From Botryllus schlosseri (taxonomy: Eukaryota; Chordata; Ascidiacea; Stolidobranchia; Styelidae): a stretch of 20,185 nucleotides of DNA. Positions 9,106 to 18,129 of the stretch are shown in pieces; within the stretch, counting starts at the first letter, position 1, and each line of letters opens with the position of its first letter. The notes under the pieces are model-generated. The model was not told where the DNA came from and did no database searches. It was given only the letters and a program-made list of their open reading frames with translations. A program made the position numbers and the translations under genes. The stretch lies in contig ATSW01046336.1 in the NCBI GenBank assembly GCA_000444245.1, positions 1-20,185 of the forward strand, in the 5' to 3' direction.

Positions 9106-10030
9106 GCGTAGGTTATTGGGTTTAACCAGATAGACAATAAAGTCAAATAGACAATAGATCGGCATCGGATCGATATAGGGTATTTGCATGGCTACCCCGA
9201 GGGAAATTAACGAGCATCGAACATATATCATCGTACCATGCTAACGTTTCCTTTCGAATGAGCAACTAATTATAGGGTATGGATTTTCAATACTTTCCAC
9301 TAACATGAAATCATTCTACACCGAGACACTGATTACGTAATCGATTTTATGGATTTTTCCAAGTCATTCACCCGCTTGATAAAAACTCTTTCTGGATCTA
9401 GTAATTATTATCAATTTAGTCAACGATGTTATTTGAAGCATAATCACTTATCACGCGTCGGAAGGCGTGCGTCGAGCTATGGAATTACCGATATTCCCAA
9501 TCGCACAAGTCACAACAATACAAGGAATGTTTTCTAACCGTTTACCACAGAGCAGACGTGAGGGAACTATCGAAAAGGTATCAAGCGATTTAGTCCCGAC
9601 AACAAACCGGACATTGCGGATTACAAGCGCACCTATTCAGATTGGGCATAGCAGATTCAGCCAATTCCTCAACGTGCCGCCAAAAAGAAAGTGTCGCACA
9701 TTATTTATTGACATGACGAAATTACAGACACCAGAGAAGAGTTCTCGAGGACACGTGTTGGAGAAAGAATATCGTTCCCACTGTAACGAGCTTGCTAACT
9801 GACGCGCATATTTTTCCATACGACGTGGAATTTGTTCTCGCTACCAAACCATACATTTGAGTGTAAATTAATGTAATGTCCACCCCTAAATGCTTTTTGG
9901 ACATGGCGAACAAAACCATTCGCGCTATATTGGCCAATCAAATAATAATCATATGACAACTTATCTAATTTCTAATTTAGATGCGATTAGAAGCAGTTTC
10001 TTTCAATAAAAACAATAACTACTAGCAAGA
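9106..10030. other. No gene supported; one 111-codon open frame
   Basis: The frame 9467-9802 is open further back to 9437 and its first ATG is at 9479. Its peptide includes FLNVPPKRKCRTLFIDMTKL but shows no domain I recognise. A frame of this size is expected about once by chance in this much AT-rich sequence, so it is not called. Nothing else was seen. Confidence 0.45.
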
Positions 10031-10250
10031 CTAGTGAATTTTCAACATCTGCAACTAGAAATAGAACTTATCACGATTAAAATGCGGAACTAGGTTCAGA
10101 AGTACAACTAGTCAATCCTCAAAATCAATAATTAGAACTACTCGCTTTGCGAAATCCGCTGCTATAGCTCGAACTAGAACTACTCACTCATCAAAATCCG
10201 CAATTACAACTGGAACTCGAACTACTCACTTATCACTATACGAAATTAGA
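10031..10250 (-). repeat. R2 minisatellite, inverted locus
   Basis: The reverse complement of the R2 unit: GAACTAGAACTACTCACT then CATCAAAATCCGCAATTA. Unit markers (CTACTC or variants) lie at 10031, 10067, 10108, 10138, 10180 and 10222, giving steps of 36, 41, 30, 42 and 42. Apart from a 1-bp slip, these are again multiples of six. It is the same family as 2752-3290 on the opposite strand. Confidence 0.85.
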
Positions 10251-10921
10251 ATTACTGTATCTCAAAGGGGCTCTTCAAATAATAACTCCCACTATCTCGA
10301 GCACCCCGTTCACGAAATACCAGCCCACTCATAGCTAGACCACCTACTTGGTTTATTAGGCGCAGCGTATAGGAACAGTCGCTAATATATCAAACCGTAA
10401 GATTATCATACAATGATCAGTATACCACCGTTCCATTGTCGGTGTTAACTAACTTATACTGTTGAGCTCAAGTAACCTTCGGTGTTGAATCAGTTTTCAA
10501 AGGCCGCAGGTGTTGGACATCAATAAGGGCGATGGATGAAATATTCTATTTATACGCGTCTTAACATCTGCCCCGTGTTGTCTATCCTGTTACGTATACG
10601 TCGATTAACGGCCCAGATAAAAAGCCACAACACAAAAGCCCGGGAATTAGTCACCAGCCAAATGCGCGATGGTTTTTATATTGGTGCGGAATTGTATTTC
10701 AGTCGGCGTGTGTGAGATGAAGGTGACCCTATCCCTGTAGCCCACTGTCCTTATTTGTAAATATTGTCTTGATATTATAACCAGGCTGATAGCTTATCTT
10801 CACCAATGACCGCGACATATTCAACATACATTCGAAATATCTTGCGCAACTATCCTTTCCAAAACTTGACAGCAATAATTTTAACCGTTTTACAACCCTT
10901 GCTACACTTAGACATGAAATA
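10251..10921. other. No gene recognised
   Basis: No open frame, tandem array or transposon end. A 10-bp palindrome ACGTATACGT near 10591 was the only structure noticed. Confidence 0.5.
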
Positions 10922-11101
10922 AATTAGTCCAAGTGTTCCAAACCTTTTTCACGCCGTGGCCCTCTTTTTGAAATTTTGAAAAATCAATGCCCCCCTCACT
11001 TTTCATTCTTTACATAAAGATTAAGAAATGTTTTGTTTTCACGACCAATATGGTGATAGTAAAGTGAACAGCAACGGCATGCAATTTCATTTCGCCTATA
11101 G

Positions 11102-11803
11102 CAGGGGCAACCAACCTTTTCAACCAAAGGGCCATATTTGATTGGCGAACTATCGCGAGGGCCACTAGCCGCGCAAGGCGCGAAGATTTTTCGAAGTTCA
11201 TAGGTCAATAATATTGCTACTTGACTATATTGCGGGCATGTGGTATATCGCTAGGCTCAGTTTGCAAGGAATGAACTATTCGGCGCCTGGACATATCGAT
11301 ATCGAAGGCTTCGATCAACACGCTCCAATCATTTTGTGCCAAGGTTTCATGGTCGACGGTATTTCTGCGAGCGCAAACGCATGGTCGCAAATGTTGAACG
11401 ACACTTTGTCTTGTAATCGCGAATATAGTTAGACTCAATCTGATACATTAGGCGTTCTTGAATTTTCACAAAGGGGTAACCATATTAAAAGCAAGAAATC
11501 GAGCGACAACTTGTTGCGCGAAGCTTGTAGAAATTTTTGACTTTTGATAAAGCTATCGCAAATTATTGTGCTCTATTGTAGTGTGCGAAGATCTACCAAA
11601 ATGTGACTGGCTCATGGATCTGCCAATGCGTCGTAACGGATATTTTAGTCATCACATCTCAAGTGTTGCGGCGATACTAATAAAATTATTGGTTGTGTTT
11701 GCAACTTCACAATCTGTGCAATCCATTTTTGATAATAATACCAATTTCGGAAATTACCTCGCGGGCCACTCAAAACCTACAGGCCACGGGTTGGCCGGCC
11801 CTG
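11102..11803 (+). mobile_element. hAT family H5, nested in H4
   Basis: A 702-bp element with ends CAGGGGCAACCAACCTTTTC and, read inward from the right, CAGGGCCGGCCAACCCGTGG, both leading into GGCC-rich blocks (CGCGAGGGCCACTAG at the left, CTCGCGGGCCACTC at the right). The target duplication is GCCTATAG (11094-11101) and ACCTATAG (11804-11811), with one mismatch. It sits inside the older H4 element, which dates the two relative to each other. The interior is longer than in the other MITEs here and includes a GC-richer segment (11238-11432). Confidence 0.9.
11238..11432 (+). CDS. Coding-looking segment inside hAT H5
   Basis: A 64-codon open frame from ATG to TAG (open upstream to 11214) within the H5 hAT. 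Composition is clearly richer in GC than the flanks and codon third positions are mixed rather than AT-dominated. The peptide contains GMNYSAPGHIDIEGFDQHA and IILCQGFMVDG, which look protein-like, but I match them to no family, including hAT transposase. It may be a captured host exon, a transposase remnant or chance. A second open frame at 11566-11808 (first ATG about 11612) has EDLPKCDWLMDLPMRRNGYF in its 5' part and runs into the right end of the element. Confidence 0.25.
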   Translation: MWYIARLSLQGMNYSAPGHIDIEGFDQHAPIILCQGFMVDGISASANAWSQMLNDTLSCNREYS

Positions 11804-12007
11804 ACCTATAGGGTACGTATGGTTTGCTCAGTTTTTACTCAAAATTAGGTCAAACTAGCCCTCGCAAAGCTCAATACCTTCTTGCAGCTTCAACTGTTAC
11901 CTTCCGTTTCATGTAATTTCAATTTATGTCGTTTGTTATAGTGAATAACTAGAGTTGATAAGATTTTAAGGCCCACCTGAAAAGGACTGGTGACACCTGA
12001 ACTAGAC

Positions 12008-12540
12008 AGACTGAATATGAACGCCTGTAAGCTATAGATCTATATGCCCTAATCCCTAAGATAATTTCAGGCGATGTTGAAAAATATGGCATCTACATTC
12101 ACTCGCCTTACAAACACTTCACAGCATTACTCAAGCAGCTTTACTGGCTTACAGCCATTGATATGCTTGGACATGACATATAGGCTTACTAGAAAGACTA
12201 CAGCTGGGCACTCGTAAGCAGAGGTTGTCATTAATGAAGTACTCAAGTTGTACTAATCACTTGGTCAGATGTCCAAGGGACTGCGCAGTGTGTCGGTGAG
12301 TGCACGCAGACTCGTGAAAAATAGAAAGAACTCTGATCAAGGCTATAGCCTTCAGATTTTTTGACAAAAATTAGACCTAGAAGACTCATTTGACTTACTT
12401 TAAAATCGCTACTACTCCCTTTACTTGAGTGGAAATGTACTTTATACTACTTCGACTCGACTATACCGATTTTTTTTTTAAATCTTTATCGACCGATGAC
12501 GATATTTCTTTCAAATTGTGATATTGAATCGACGTTATCG
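12008..12540. other. No gene recognised
   Basis: No exon or transposon end seen. The last 80 bases are rich in ATCGA and CGATA phrases (ATCGACCGATGACGATATT near 12488), reminiscent of the subterminal motifs of the hAT at 18130 but not alignable to it. Confidence 0.45.
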
Positions 12541-12571
12541 ACCAATCGATATATTGTTGAGAACCTACCCG

Positions 12572-12610
12572 GGGGCCTATACGATATTTAAAAAGTATCG
12601 TATAGGCCCC
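12572..12610. repeat. Perfect 15-bp hairpin
   Basis: GGGGCCTATACGATA (12572-12586) and TATCGTATAGGCCCC (12596-12610) are exact reverse complements around a 9-base loop TTTAAAAAG. No member of this length occurs elsewhere in the window. It could be the centre of a fold-back element or a structured regulatory site. Confidence 0.9.
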
Positions 12611-12632
12611 GCCTACCCTATACCACCCCGTA

Positions 12633-12676
12633 GCGTAATCGCTCATCCCCGAGACCATTTGTTGCGGGGATTACGC
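12633..12676. repeat. Inverted repeat with 6-bp insertion
   Basis: GCGTAATC, six extra bases (GCTCAT), then CCCC pairs with GGGGATTACGC (12666-12676): the arms match exactly apart from the bulge. It lies just 23 bp after the perfect hairpin. Confidence 0.65.
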
Positions 12677-12852
12677 CAGCATTCCGCCCAAAATCTCAGC
12701 GCAAATGTTTTTATCGGATATTCGCCTTAATACCGCCTTACATTTATGACCATTTGCGTATTCCCGCATACCGCAGAGCAACCGAAGCTTGAAATATCCC
12801 AAAATTCTCGGGAGATCAAAGAAAGCCTTGTATCTGAGATATCCACTTTAAT

Positions 12853-12941
12853 TCTAACCCAGATACTTATTAACACGTCAATTCCATTAAACAAATGTTA
12901 GTAATTGGTGATTATTCATCCAATTGGCGGTCTGGGTTAGA
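12853..12941. repeat. Nested inverted repeats
   Basis: The outer arms TCTAACCCAGA (12853-12863) and TCTGGGTTAGA (12931-12941) are exact 11-bp complements. Inside them AATTGG (12903-12908) and CCAATT (12920-12925) form a second arm pair. These could be the ends of a tiny MITE, but no target duplication was found. Confidence 0.65.
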
Positions 12942-13455
12942 TGGAAAGTAAATAATATAGGTGTGAAAGTAAGAGGAAATAATTTTCTTAGCTCACCGAC
13001 GCATTTCGAATTATCCTCATTATATTTTCAAGGGGTCGAAGAACTACTTTTGCCAAGCAAAGCAGTCAACAGACGCCCAACTTCGCGCACCTCAAAACCC
13101 AGATAAAGCGCAATTATAATGCCAGGAAGTAGATTTTCAGCTGAAAACGACTATGATCGCCCCTCGCCACATATTACGTAAACTATAATTTCGGGCGTAA
13201 ATCATCATTCATCAAAACTATGGGCGCGATCAAAGAATATGTTTTATCTGTTGAAATTGATGAGTAAACTAATCACCAAAGAATTAGCGATAAAACTAGT
13301 CTTGATGTTAGGCGGTACGCTTACACGTTTCGGGGTTAACCGGAAAAGGGGCATTGTGTTGAGAAATTCGTTTGAAACAGTAATGTCGAACATACAAGTA
13401 AGAAGTACAGTATAAATATGTACCATGGTCATGGCCTATCTCATTGCACTTTTTG
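12942..13455. other. No gene recognised
   Basis: No feature recognised. A 60-codon open frame at 12924-13106 overlaps the inverted repeat and shows nothing identifiable. Confidence 0.5.
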
Positions 13456-14005
13456 TTCCGGTCTCCTGGTATTCACTGATTAAATTGTTAGGTTGCCTAA
13501 GAAACGCTGCACCCCAAATTCGGCAAAATTCCAGCAAGTAGAGGCGGCCACAGAGCCCATATAATTTTTTTAATTTATTATAAAAAGAAATTTCAAATTT
13601 GACTGTGAACCCAATGAAATTGCTGAGTTCTCTACAAAAGCAATGCAAAACAAATGTGACGCAATACCCACTAGTAGAAGCCAAATTATTTGAGTTTTTC
13701 GCCAATAATTAATAATTTTCCACAGCAATGCTATTTTCGCATATCCACAAGTTTGCACTGCAATAACTTCACTTCTATCAGTTGAAAGTGAAAAGAAATT
13801 GTTATGCATCGTTCTTTTAGGCAAGTTAACAATTTCATGCGGTTGACAGTGAAATTGTAAAATTTATTTTTTCATTTTTTATGATAAATTCAAAAATTTC
13901 AATTGGCTCTGTGGCCGCTTCTACTTCTTGGAATTGATCCAAATTTGTTGTGCAGCATTTTTAGGCAACCTAACACTTTAATCAGTGAATGCCCGGAATC
14001 CGGAA
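13456..14005. mobile_element. Fold-back element FB, copy 1
   Basis: About 550 bp, nearly all of it an imperfect palindrome. The left arm reads TTCCGGTCTCCTGG, ATTCACTGATTAAATTGTTA, GGTTGCCTAAGAAACGCTGC, and later GAGGCGGCCACAGAGCC. The right arm read inward gives TTCCGGATTCCGGGC, ATTCACTGATTAAAGTGTTA, GGTTGCCTAAAAATGCTGC and GAAGCGGCCACAGAGCC. Pairing continues to near the centre at about 13715. Each arm itself contains a direct duplication of a module about 140-147 bp long (for example the TTTTAGGCAAGTTAAC at 13815 echoing TTTTTAGGCAACCTAAC near 13960). No open frame encodes a transposase. Target duplication unresolved. This is Foldback/Tetris-like in architecture; the family is unrecognised. 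Confidence 0.85.
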
Positions 14006-14325
14006 AAATCTTAATCATTTTGCTTAGCCAAAGTTACGGTTAGGGATTAGCGTAGGGGTGCTTTACGACTTGGATTTGGGGCTGGCAAGCGTCAAATTCA
14101 ATATGTCAAATAAATACTACCAGTGTCGATTTAACTAAAGTAACGGTACGCAGTCGCACAATTCCAGACTTGAGTCACGCCAAATTTTTTATATCGTATA
14201 ATCGGTGTATATTATACATATACACTTTGTGAAAACTGAATTATCGACAAAAAACAGTAATATCATGAGACGGTGAACAAAGTTACTTCACAAATCGCAG
14301 TATTTGAAGAGCTTCCTGGAAGTCG
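14006..14325. other. No gene recognised
   Basis: AT-rich interval without open frames or repeat matches in the window. Confidence 0.5.
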
Positions 14326-14445
14326 AAACTTCAATATACAATTTAATATATTGATATTGTAATAAATCCGATTTTTTTCGGCTGACATTCGCCAGGGTTT
14401 CGACAGCAACAAGTAGAGAATTGGAAAGAACATTCTATATCCACA
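14326..14445 (+). repeat. Dispersed repeat R4, copy c
   Basis: GAAACTTCAATATACAATTT, TTGATATTGTAATAAATCCG, GCAACAAGTAGAGAATTGG and GAAAGAACAT match copy b (8988-9105) in order. Confidence 0.65.
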
Positions 14446-14940
14446 ATTGCATTATGTATTGCCGCGACTCGCACATAACCCAATTCCGGCGATATACAAT
14501 GTCATTTCCAATTCTGTACTACAGTTGCTGAAGATTGCCCCTGGCATGTGTCAGTAGGAAATACTCCGGTTTATTACAATGTCAATATACTATTCAACTG
14601 TATACATAAATGTCGTTCCACACGCTTACTATTCTACGTGAATCGATTATGTGTTAGCAGTTGCAACCATTCCCAAATTCCCAGAATACAAACCTCACAC
14701 ATGCTGAGCGCTGATAAACTAGGCGCCAATATCCAATAGACACAAATCCTATTTCAAGACTAGTCATCGTTATCCTTTCCCAGAGTGAAATTATTAAAGG
14801 CGTCACATGAGTACGAATGAAATGTAGTGCGTACATGCAGACTTGAATAATCAAATAATTCAAGTAGTATAGTTAGACTAATTCGAGCAAAATGCCGGTG
14901 TTATAATCCTATTATAATTTGTGAAATATTTTTATACTCA
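14446..14940. other. No gene recognised
   Basis: Small open frames only (a 63-codon frame at 14548-14739 and a 69-codon frame on the other strand), neither recognisable and each in the range expected by chance. Confidence 0.5.
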
Positions 14941-15263
14941 CATTTCAATTCTAATTATTTTTTGATTTTCCTGAAAATGCTATAAGAGAAATTTACAGTT
15001 ACAGTACCAAACGAGCCAATCTCCGTGTACGGGCGTTTTCCATTATCGTGCTTATAAGAATGAACTGTTATTTGATATGAACTGAATTTGATTCGATGTT
15101 CATGTTTTCGTGGATACTGCAATTCTAATGTAATCTGGAAGACTGTGCACAGTGTGCAGCTATAATTCTAATTGCAATCTAATTTGGAAATGAATGTTTA
15201 GCTATAATCATAACTCTAATCCGTTTCGGAAAAGCTAAAAACTTTCTAGTTGTCGAACTCTGC
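14941..15263 (+). repeat. Dispersed repeat R1, copy D
   Basis: The core 14969-15065 begins CCTGAAAATGCTATAAGAGA and includes ACCAAACGAGCC and CCATTATCGTGCTTATAAGA. The arm is a short tandem array: AGCTAT recurs at 15158 and 15200, exactly 42 bp apart, and the preceding AATTCTAAT block is 43 bp earlier. This ties R1 to the 42-bp minisatellite R3. The copy ends AGTTGTCGAACTCTGC. Confidence 0.8.
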
Positions 15264-16229
15264 GTGGTTGGCAAAAACATAACGTTGGTCTAACTCGACG
15301 GATTTAGAATACAAACAGACTCACTCTAAATCACAGTTAACTCACGGAGATTGTGCTTTTCGCAGGTTCGGATAAAATCAGGCAGTTTCAATAGACCAGA
15401 AAAGCTGTGATTTAATTCACGCAGACTAACCAACATGTTTATTTTGCAGCGTGGCTCAAACGGAAAACTAGATATAAATAGGCCTACTATTTATACGGTT
15501 AGGCACAATGTTTCGGGCATTAATTTTAATGATTGAGTTGATTACTAATAAATGATATGTCCGAAACTGAAATTCTAGTTTATTGCAAGCCTTAAGTTGA
15601 TAGTATTCTGCTACCGCTGTGCCCGTCGTCGTTACTACAATCTATCTCATCATATTTGCCTAATCCCGTAAGCTCACAAAACATCCTACATATAGAACCC
15701 CTCGCGCGATACTCTTTACGGCAAAGCTTCATCATGATTGCATCGCGAAGTATGCAACTGTATACTCATCGCATCTACTCTGTCGGCAGCAATGGACGCG
15801 TGTAAACCAAACACATTACTCGATTTTGCTTTTAGACGTAAACACATCCACAATCTCATTTGTCTGATTGATAAATCGGATACGCACACTTCCCACAGAT
15901 CACAGCATATTTTCACACCCTTAAACAAAGCCAGGTATGCGACAGCGTAGAATTATACCGGCAGTGCCAGTTACAATGTAGTTAGCACTTCAAGAGGAGG
16001 AACAAAAAGCGCGCAAATTTGATACTTTTCAACTGCATTCATTCACCGGCGTTATCTGTAAACGACACATTCATTGTTCGCAGCACAGAAGAAAAGGGAA
16101 TCTCTCACGGTACACAATTGCGTAACAAGCCTTTTCGCACCTAATAACAAAGGTTATGGCACTGACGCACTATGAGATGTAATAGTATCGTGACATTACC
16201 GGCATTTAACAGCACAAGTAGAAAATTTG
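15264..16229. other. No gene recognised
   Basis: A 70-codon frame at 15738-15950 overlaps a 70-codon frame on the other strand (15716-15928); neither has a recognisable motif. An acceptor-like TTTATTTTGCAG near 15438-15449 leads into only about 28 open codons. No RNA gene was seen. Confidence 0.45.
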
Positions 16230-16640
16230 CAGATATTCCAAATTAGATTACAATTAGAATGATTGCTACACGTTTATTTCTATATTACACTGAAATTAGA
16301 ATAAGAGTTACGCAGTTACTCCCGAATTACAACAGAATGAAAATTAGGGCTACACATTTCTTTTCAAATTAGATTAGAAGTAGAATTATAGTTATATATT
16401 ATTCTGCAAATTAGACTACAATTATAATTCAATCTACACAGTTGTTCTTTAAATTAAACTTGAATACAAATTAAAGTTACCCATTTTTTTCAAATTAGAG
16501 TAGAATTAGTATTATAACTACACTTTCACTTTCAAACTAGATTAAAATTAGAATTATAGCTACACATGTTTCTTTTTTATTAGAATAAAATTAGAAATAC
16601 GGCTACACAGTTATTTTTCTCGAATTAGATTGGAATTAGA
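16230..16640 (-). repeat. Minisatellite R3, 42-bp units, arm of R1 copy E
   Basis: About nine diverged units of AATTAGATTAGAATTAGAAT, then TATAGCTACACATTTTTTTC. The TAC of the GCTACAC marker falls at 16267, 16309, 16351, 16393, 16435, 16478, 16529, 16561 and 16604: four exact 42-bp steps, then 43, 51+32 (83 in two steps) and 43. It abuts the R1 copy E core in the same relative position as the AT-rich arms of copies A-D, so it is read as an expanded arm of that element, on the minus strand relative to R1. Confidence 0.85.
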
Positions 16641-16900
16641 TTTATTGAACTCGCGAAAACCTGGACATTAAATCACGTTCAATTCGTAATAAATCAGACT
16701 TCGTTTTGTAAAGCACGGGAATGGCGAATGCCGTCATGTATAGCAAGTTCGGCTACTATCGCACTGTATAGTTTTCTGGTATTTTCATGAAAACCAGAAA
16801 TTATATAATAGAAACATTTTACAAATCGGATTAGAATTAAATTACCCCTTAATTAGTCTTATTATTCAATTAGAATTATAGAGTTGTCCTAGTATCTAAG
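16641..16900 (-). repeat. Dispersed repeat R1, copy E
   Basis: Reverse complement of the core at about 16700-16790: on the plus strand GCACGGGAATGGCGAATGCC and ATCGCACTGTATAGTTTTCT correspond to GGCATTCGCCATTCCCGTGC and AGAAAACTATACAGTGCGAT. A further AT-rich block and AGTTGTCCTAGTATCT (16884-16899) close the copy. That closing motif is on the plus strand although the core is inverted. Confidence 0.75.
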
Positions 16901-17570
16901 CAGGTATCATCATGGTGGGGTATGCCAATTTCCCACCTATTGTAAGGCTTTGTTATTATAACAATCTAGCTAGTATTTACAGTCAGCATATTGTTATTAC
17001 AAGGAGTACATTCGAGACAAAACCATTGGTGGGCACATTTTAGCGACTGCAAATCTGGAATGAAAACACCATAAATCCACAACCCTTCACACATGACAGC
17101 CTTCGTCAATGGCACACTCATTGTCAAACCCGTCCGTCTGAAATAGGACGGTGCCTTCTGATCCTAACTATAGCGAATCTTATATCTCCGCTAACAATAA
17201 CTCACCTTCAATACCCCTTGTTTCTCACGATTCTTATTCACACCAAGCTTATTACTCATGGCGAGCTCAACATGGCCGCACCTTTTATCAAATCCCTCTA
17301 TTATACCCCTGAATCGGCAACAGGTGCTGGCGGAATGCGCTATTTCGCTGCGCCGAAATTGTTCTAATCATGTTCTGCGCTGATGACTAGCATGTAATGA
17401 AATGTAGCCACCTATTATTTATAATACAGTATGACTGATAGCGGCCATTGACGTTAACCCTCGCAAGAGAGCTGCAAGCTAGAGTTTCGTTTCTCTGCCG
17501 TAAGCCATCGAGTGCACACGCCCGTACGCACGCCCACGCAGAGTTTTAAACTATAATATATTCGTTTGTT
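16901..17570. other. No gene recognised
   Basis: No open frame or transposon end recognised. CACGCCCGTACGCACGCCC near 17518 is a GC-rich island of unclear origin. Confidence 0.45.
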
Positions 17571-17574
17571 CCGA

Positions 17575-17640
17575 ATAAGATTAGAAATAAAATAATAGCT
17601 ACACTGTTTTCTCAAAATTACAATTACTTCAAATTCAAAC
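17575..17640 (-). repeat. R3 minisatellite fragment
   Basis: AATAAGATTAGAAATAAAAT, then AATAGCTACACTGTTTTCTC, matches the 42-bp R3 unit, with the start of another AATTACAATTA block after it. Confidence 0.65.
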
Positions 17641-17697
17641 GAATCACACAATATTCGAAATGAATGTCCGTTAGAGTTGTTCAAAAATATTTTTACG

Positions 17698-18065
17698 GAT
17701 CCTTGTGATTCACTGATTAATTTGTTAGGTTGCCTACGAACGCTGTTAACCAAATTTGGCTCAATTCATTCGTAATTCTGGGATTTTTCAGCGTATATGC
17801 TATTTTCGCAAATCCGAAACTTTCCGCAATAATTTTGTTTCTACGGGTTGGAATTGCGTCAAATATGTTTTGCATCGTTTTTGTACACAGCACAACAATT
17901 TTATGGGATTGAAAGTAGAAGTTGAAATATATTTTATAATTTTAATTGTAAATTCGAAAATATCAATTGACTCTGCGTCGGCGTATGCTGGTTGGAATTG
18001 AGTCAGATTTGGTGCGGAGAGCTTTTTAGGCAACCTAACAATTTAATCAGTGAATCTCCGGGATC
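17698..18065. mobile_element. Fold-back element FB, copy 2
   Basis: The ends GGATCCTTGTGATTCACTG and, read inward from the right, GATCCCGGAGATTCACTGAT both continue as TTAAATTGTTAGGTTGCCTA (left has one difference). The right half aligns with the right half of copy 1 (shared ATGCTATTTTCGCA, GCATCGTT and TTTTTAGGCAACCTAACA). The left arm is much shorter than in copy 1. The phrase GGTTGGAATTG occurs at 17846 and 17990, showing the same direct module duplication, here 144 bp apart. No coding capacity. Confidence 0.85.
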
Positions 18066-18129
18066 AAGAATAAAAGTTATTTTTGTACAATCCTAATGTC
18101 CGTGTCGGAATTATTGACGGCGCGTAGAC

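Larger units (their letters stand above)
10930..11999 (+). mobile_element. Non-autonomous hAT, family H4, interrupted by H5
   Basis: The left end CAAGTGTTCCAAACCTTTTT and the right end, read inward, CAGGTGTCACCAGTCCTTTT are imperfect inverted repeats; both continue into TCA and a GGCCC block. The target duplication is AATTAGTC (10922-10929) and AACTAGAC (12000-12007), 6 of 8 matching, so this is an old insertion. The element is split by the hAT at 11102-11803; without it and its duplicated 8 bp it would be about 360 bp. It is related at the left end to H1 (6741). Confidence 0.75.

Noticed and set aside
9467-9802. 111-codon open frame, the longest on the plus strand
   Set aside because: Begins at GTG rather than ATG (first ATG 9479), has no recognisable domain, and a frame this long is expected about once by chance in 20 kb of AT-rich sequence read in six frames.
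15438-15449. Splice-acceptor-like TTTATTTTGCAG (and a similar one near 1511-1524)
   Set aside because: The sequence that follows stays open for only a short distance with no donor or recognisable peptide.
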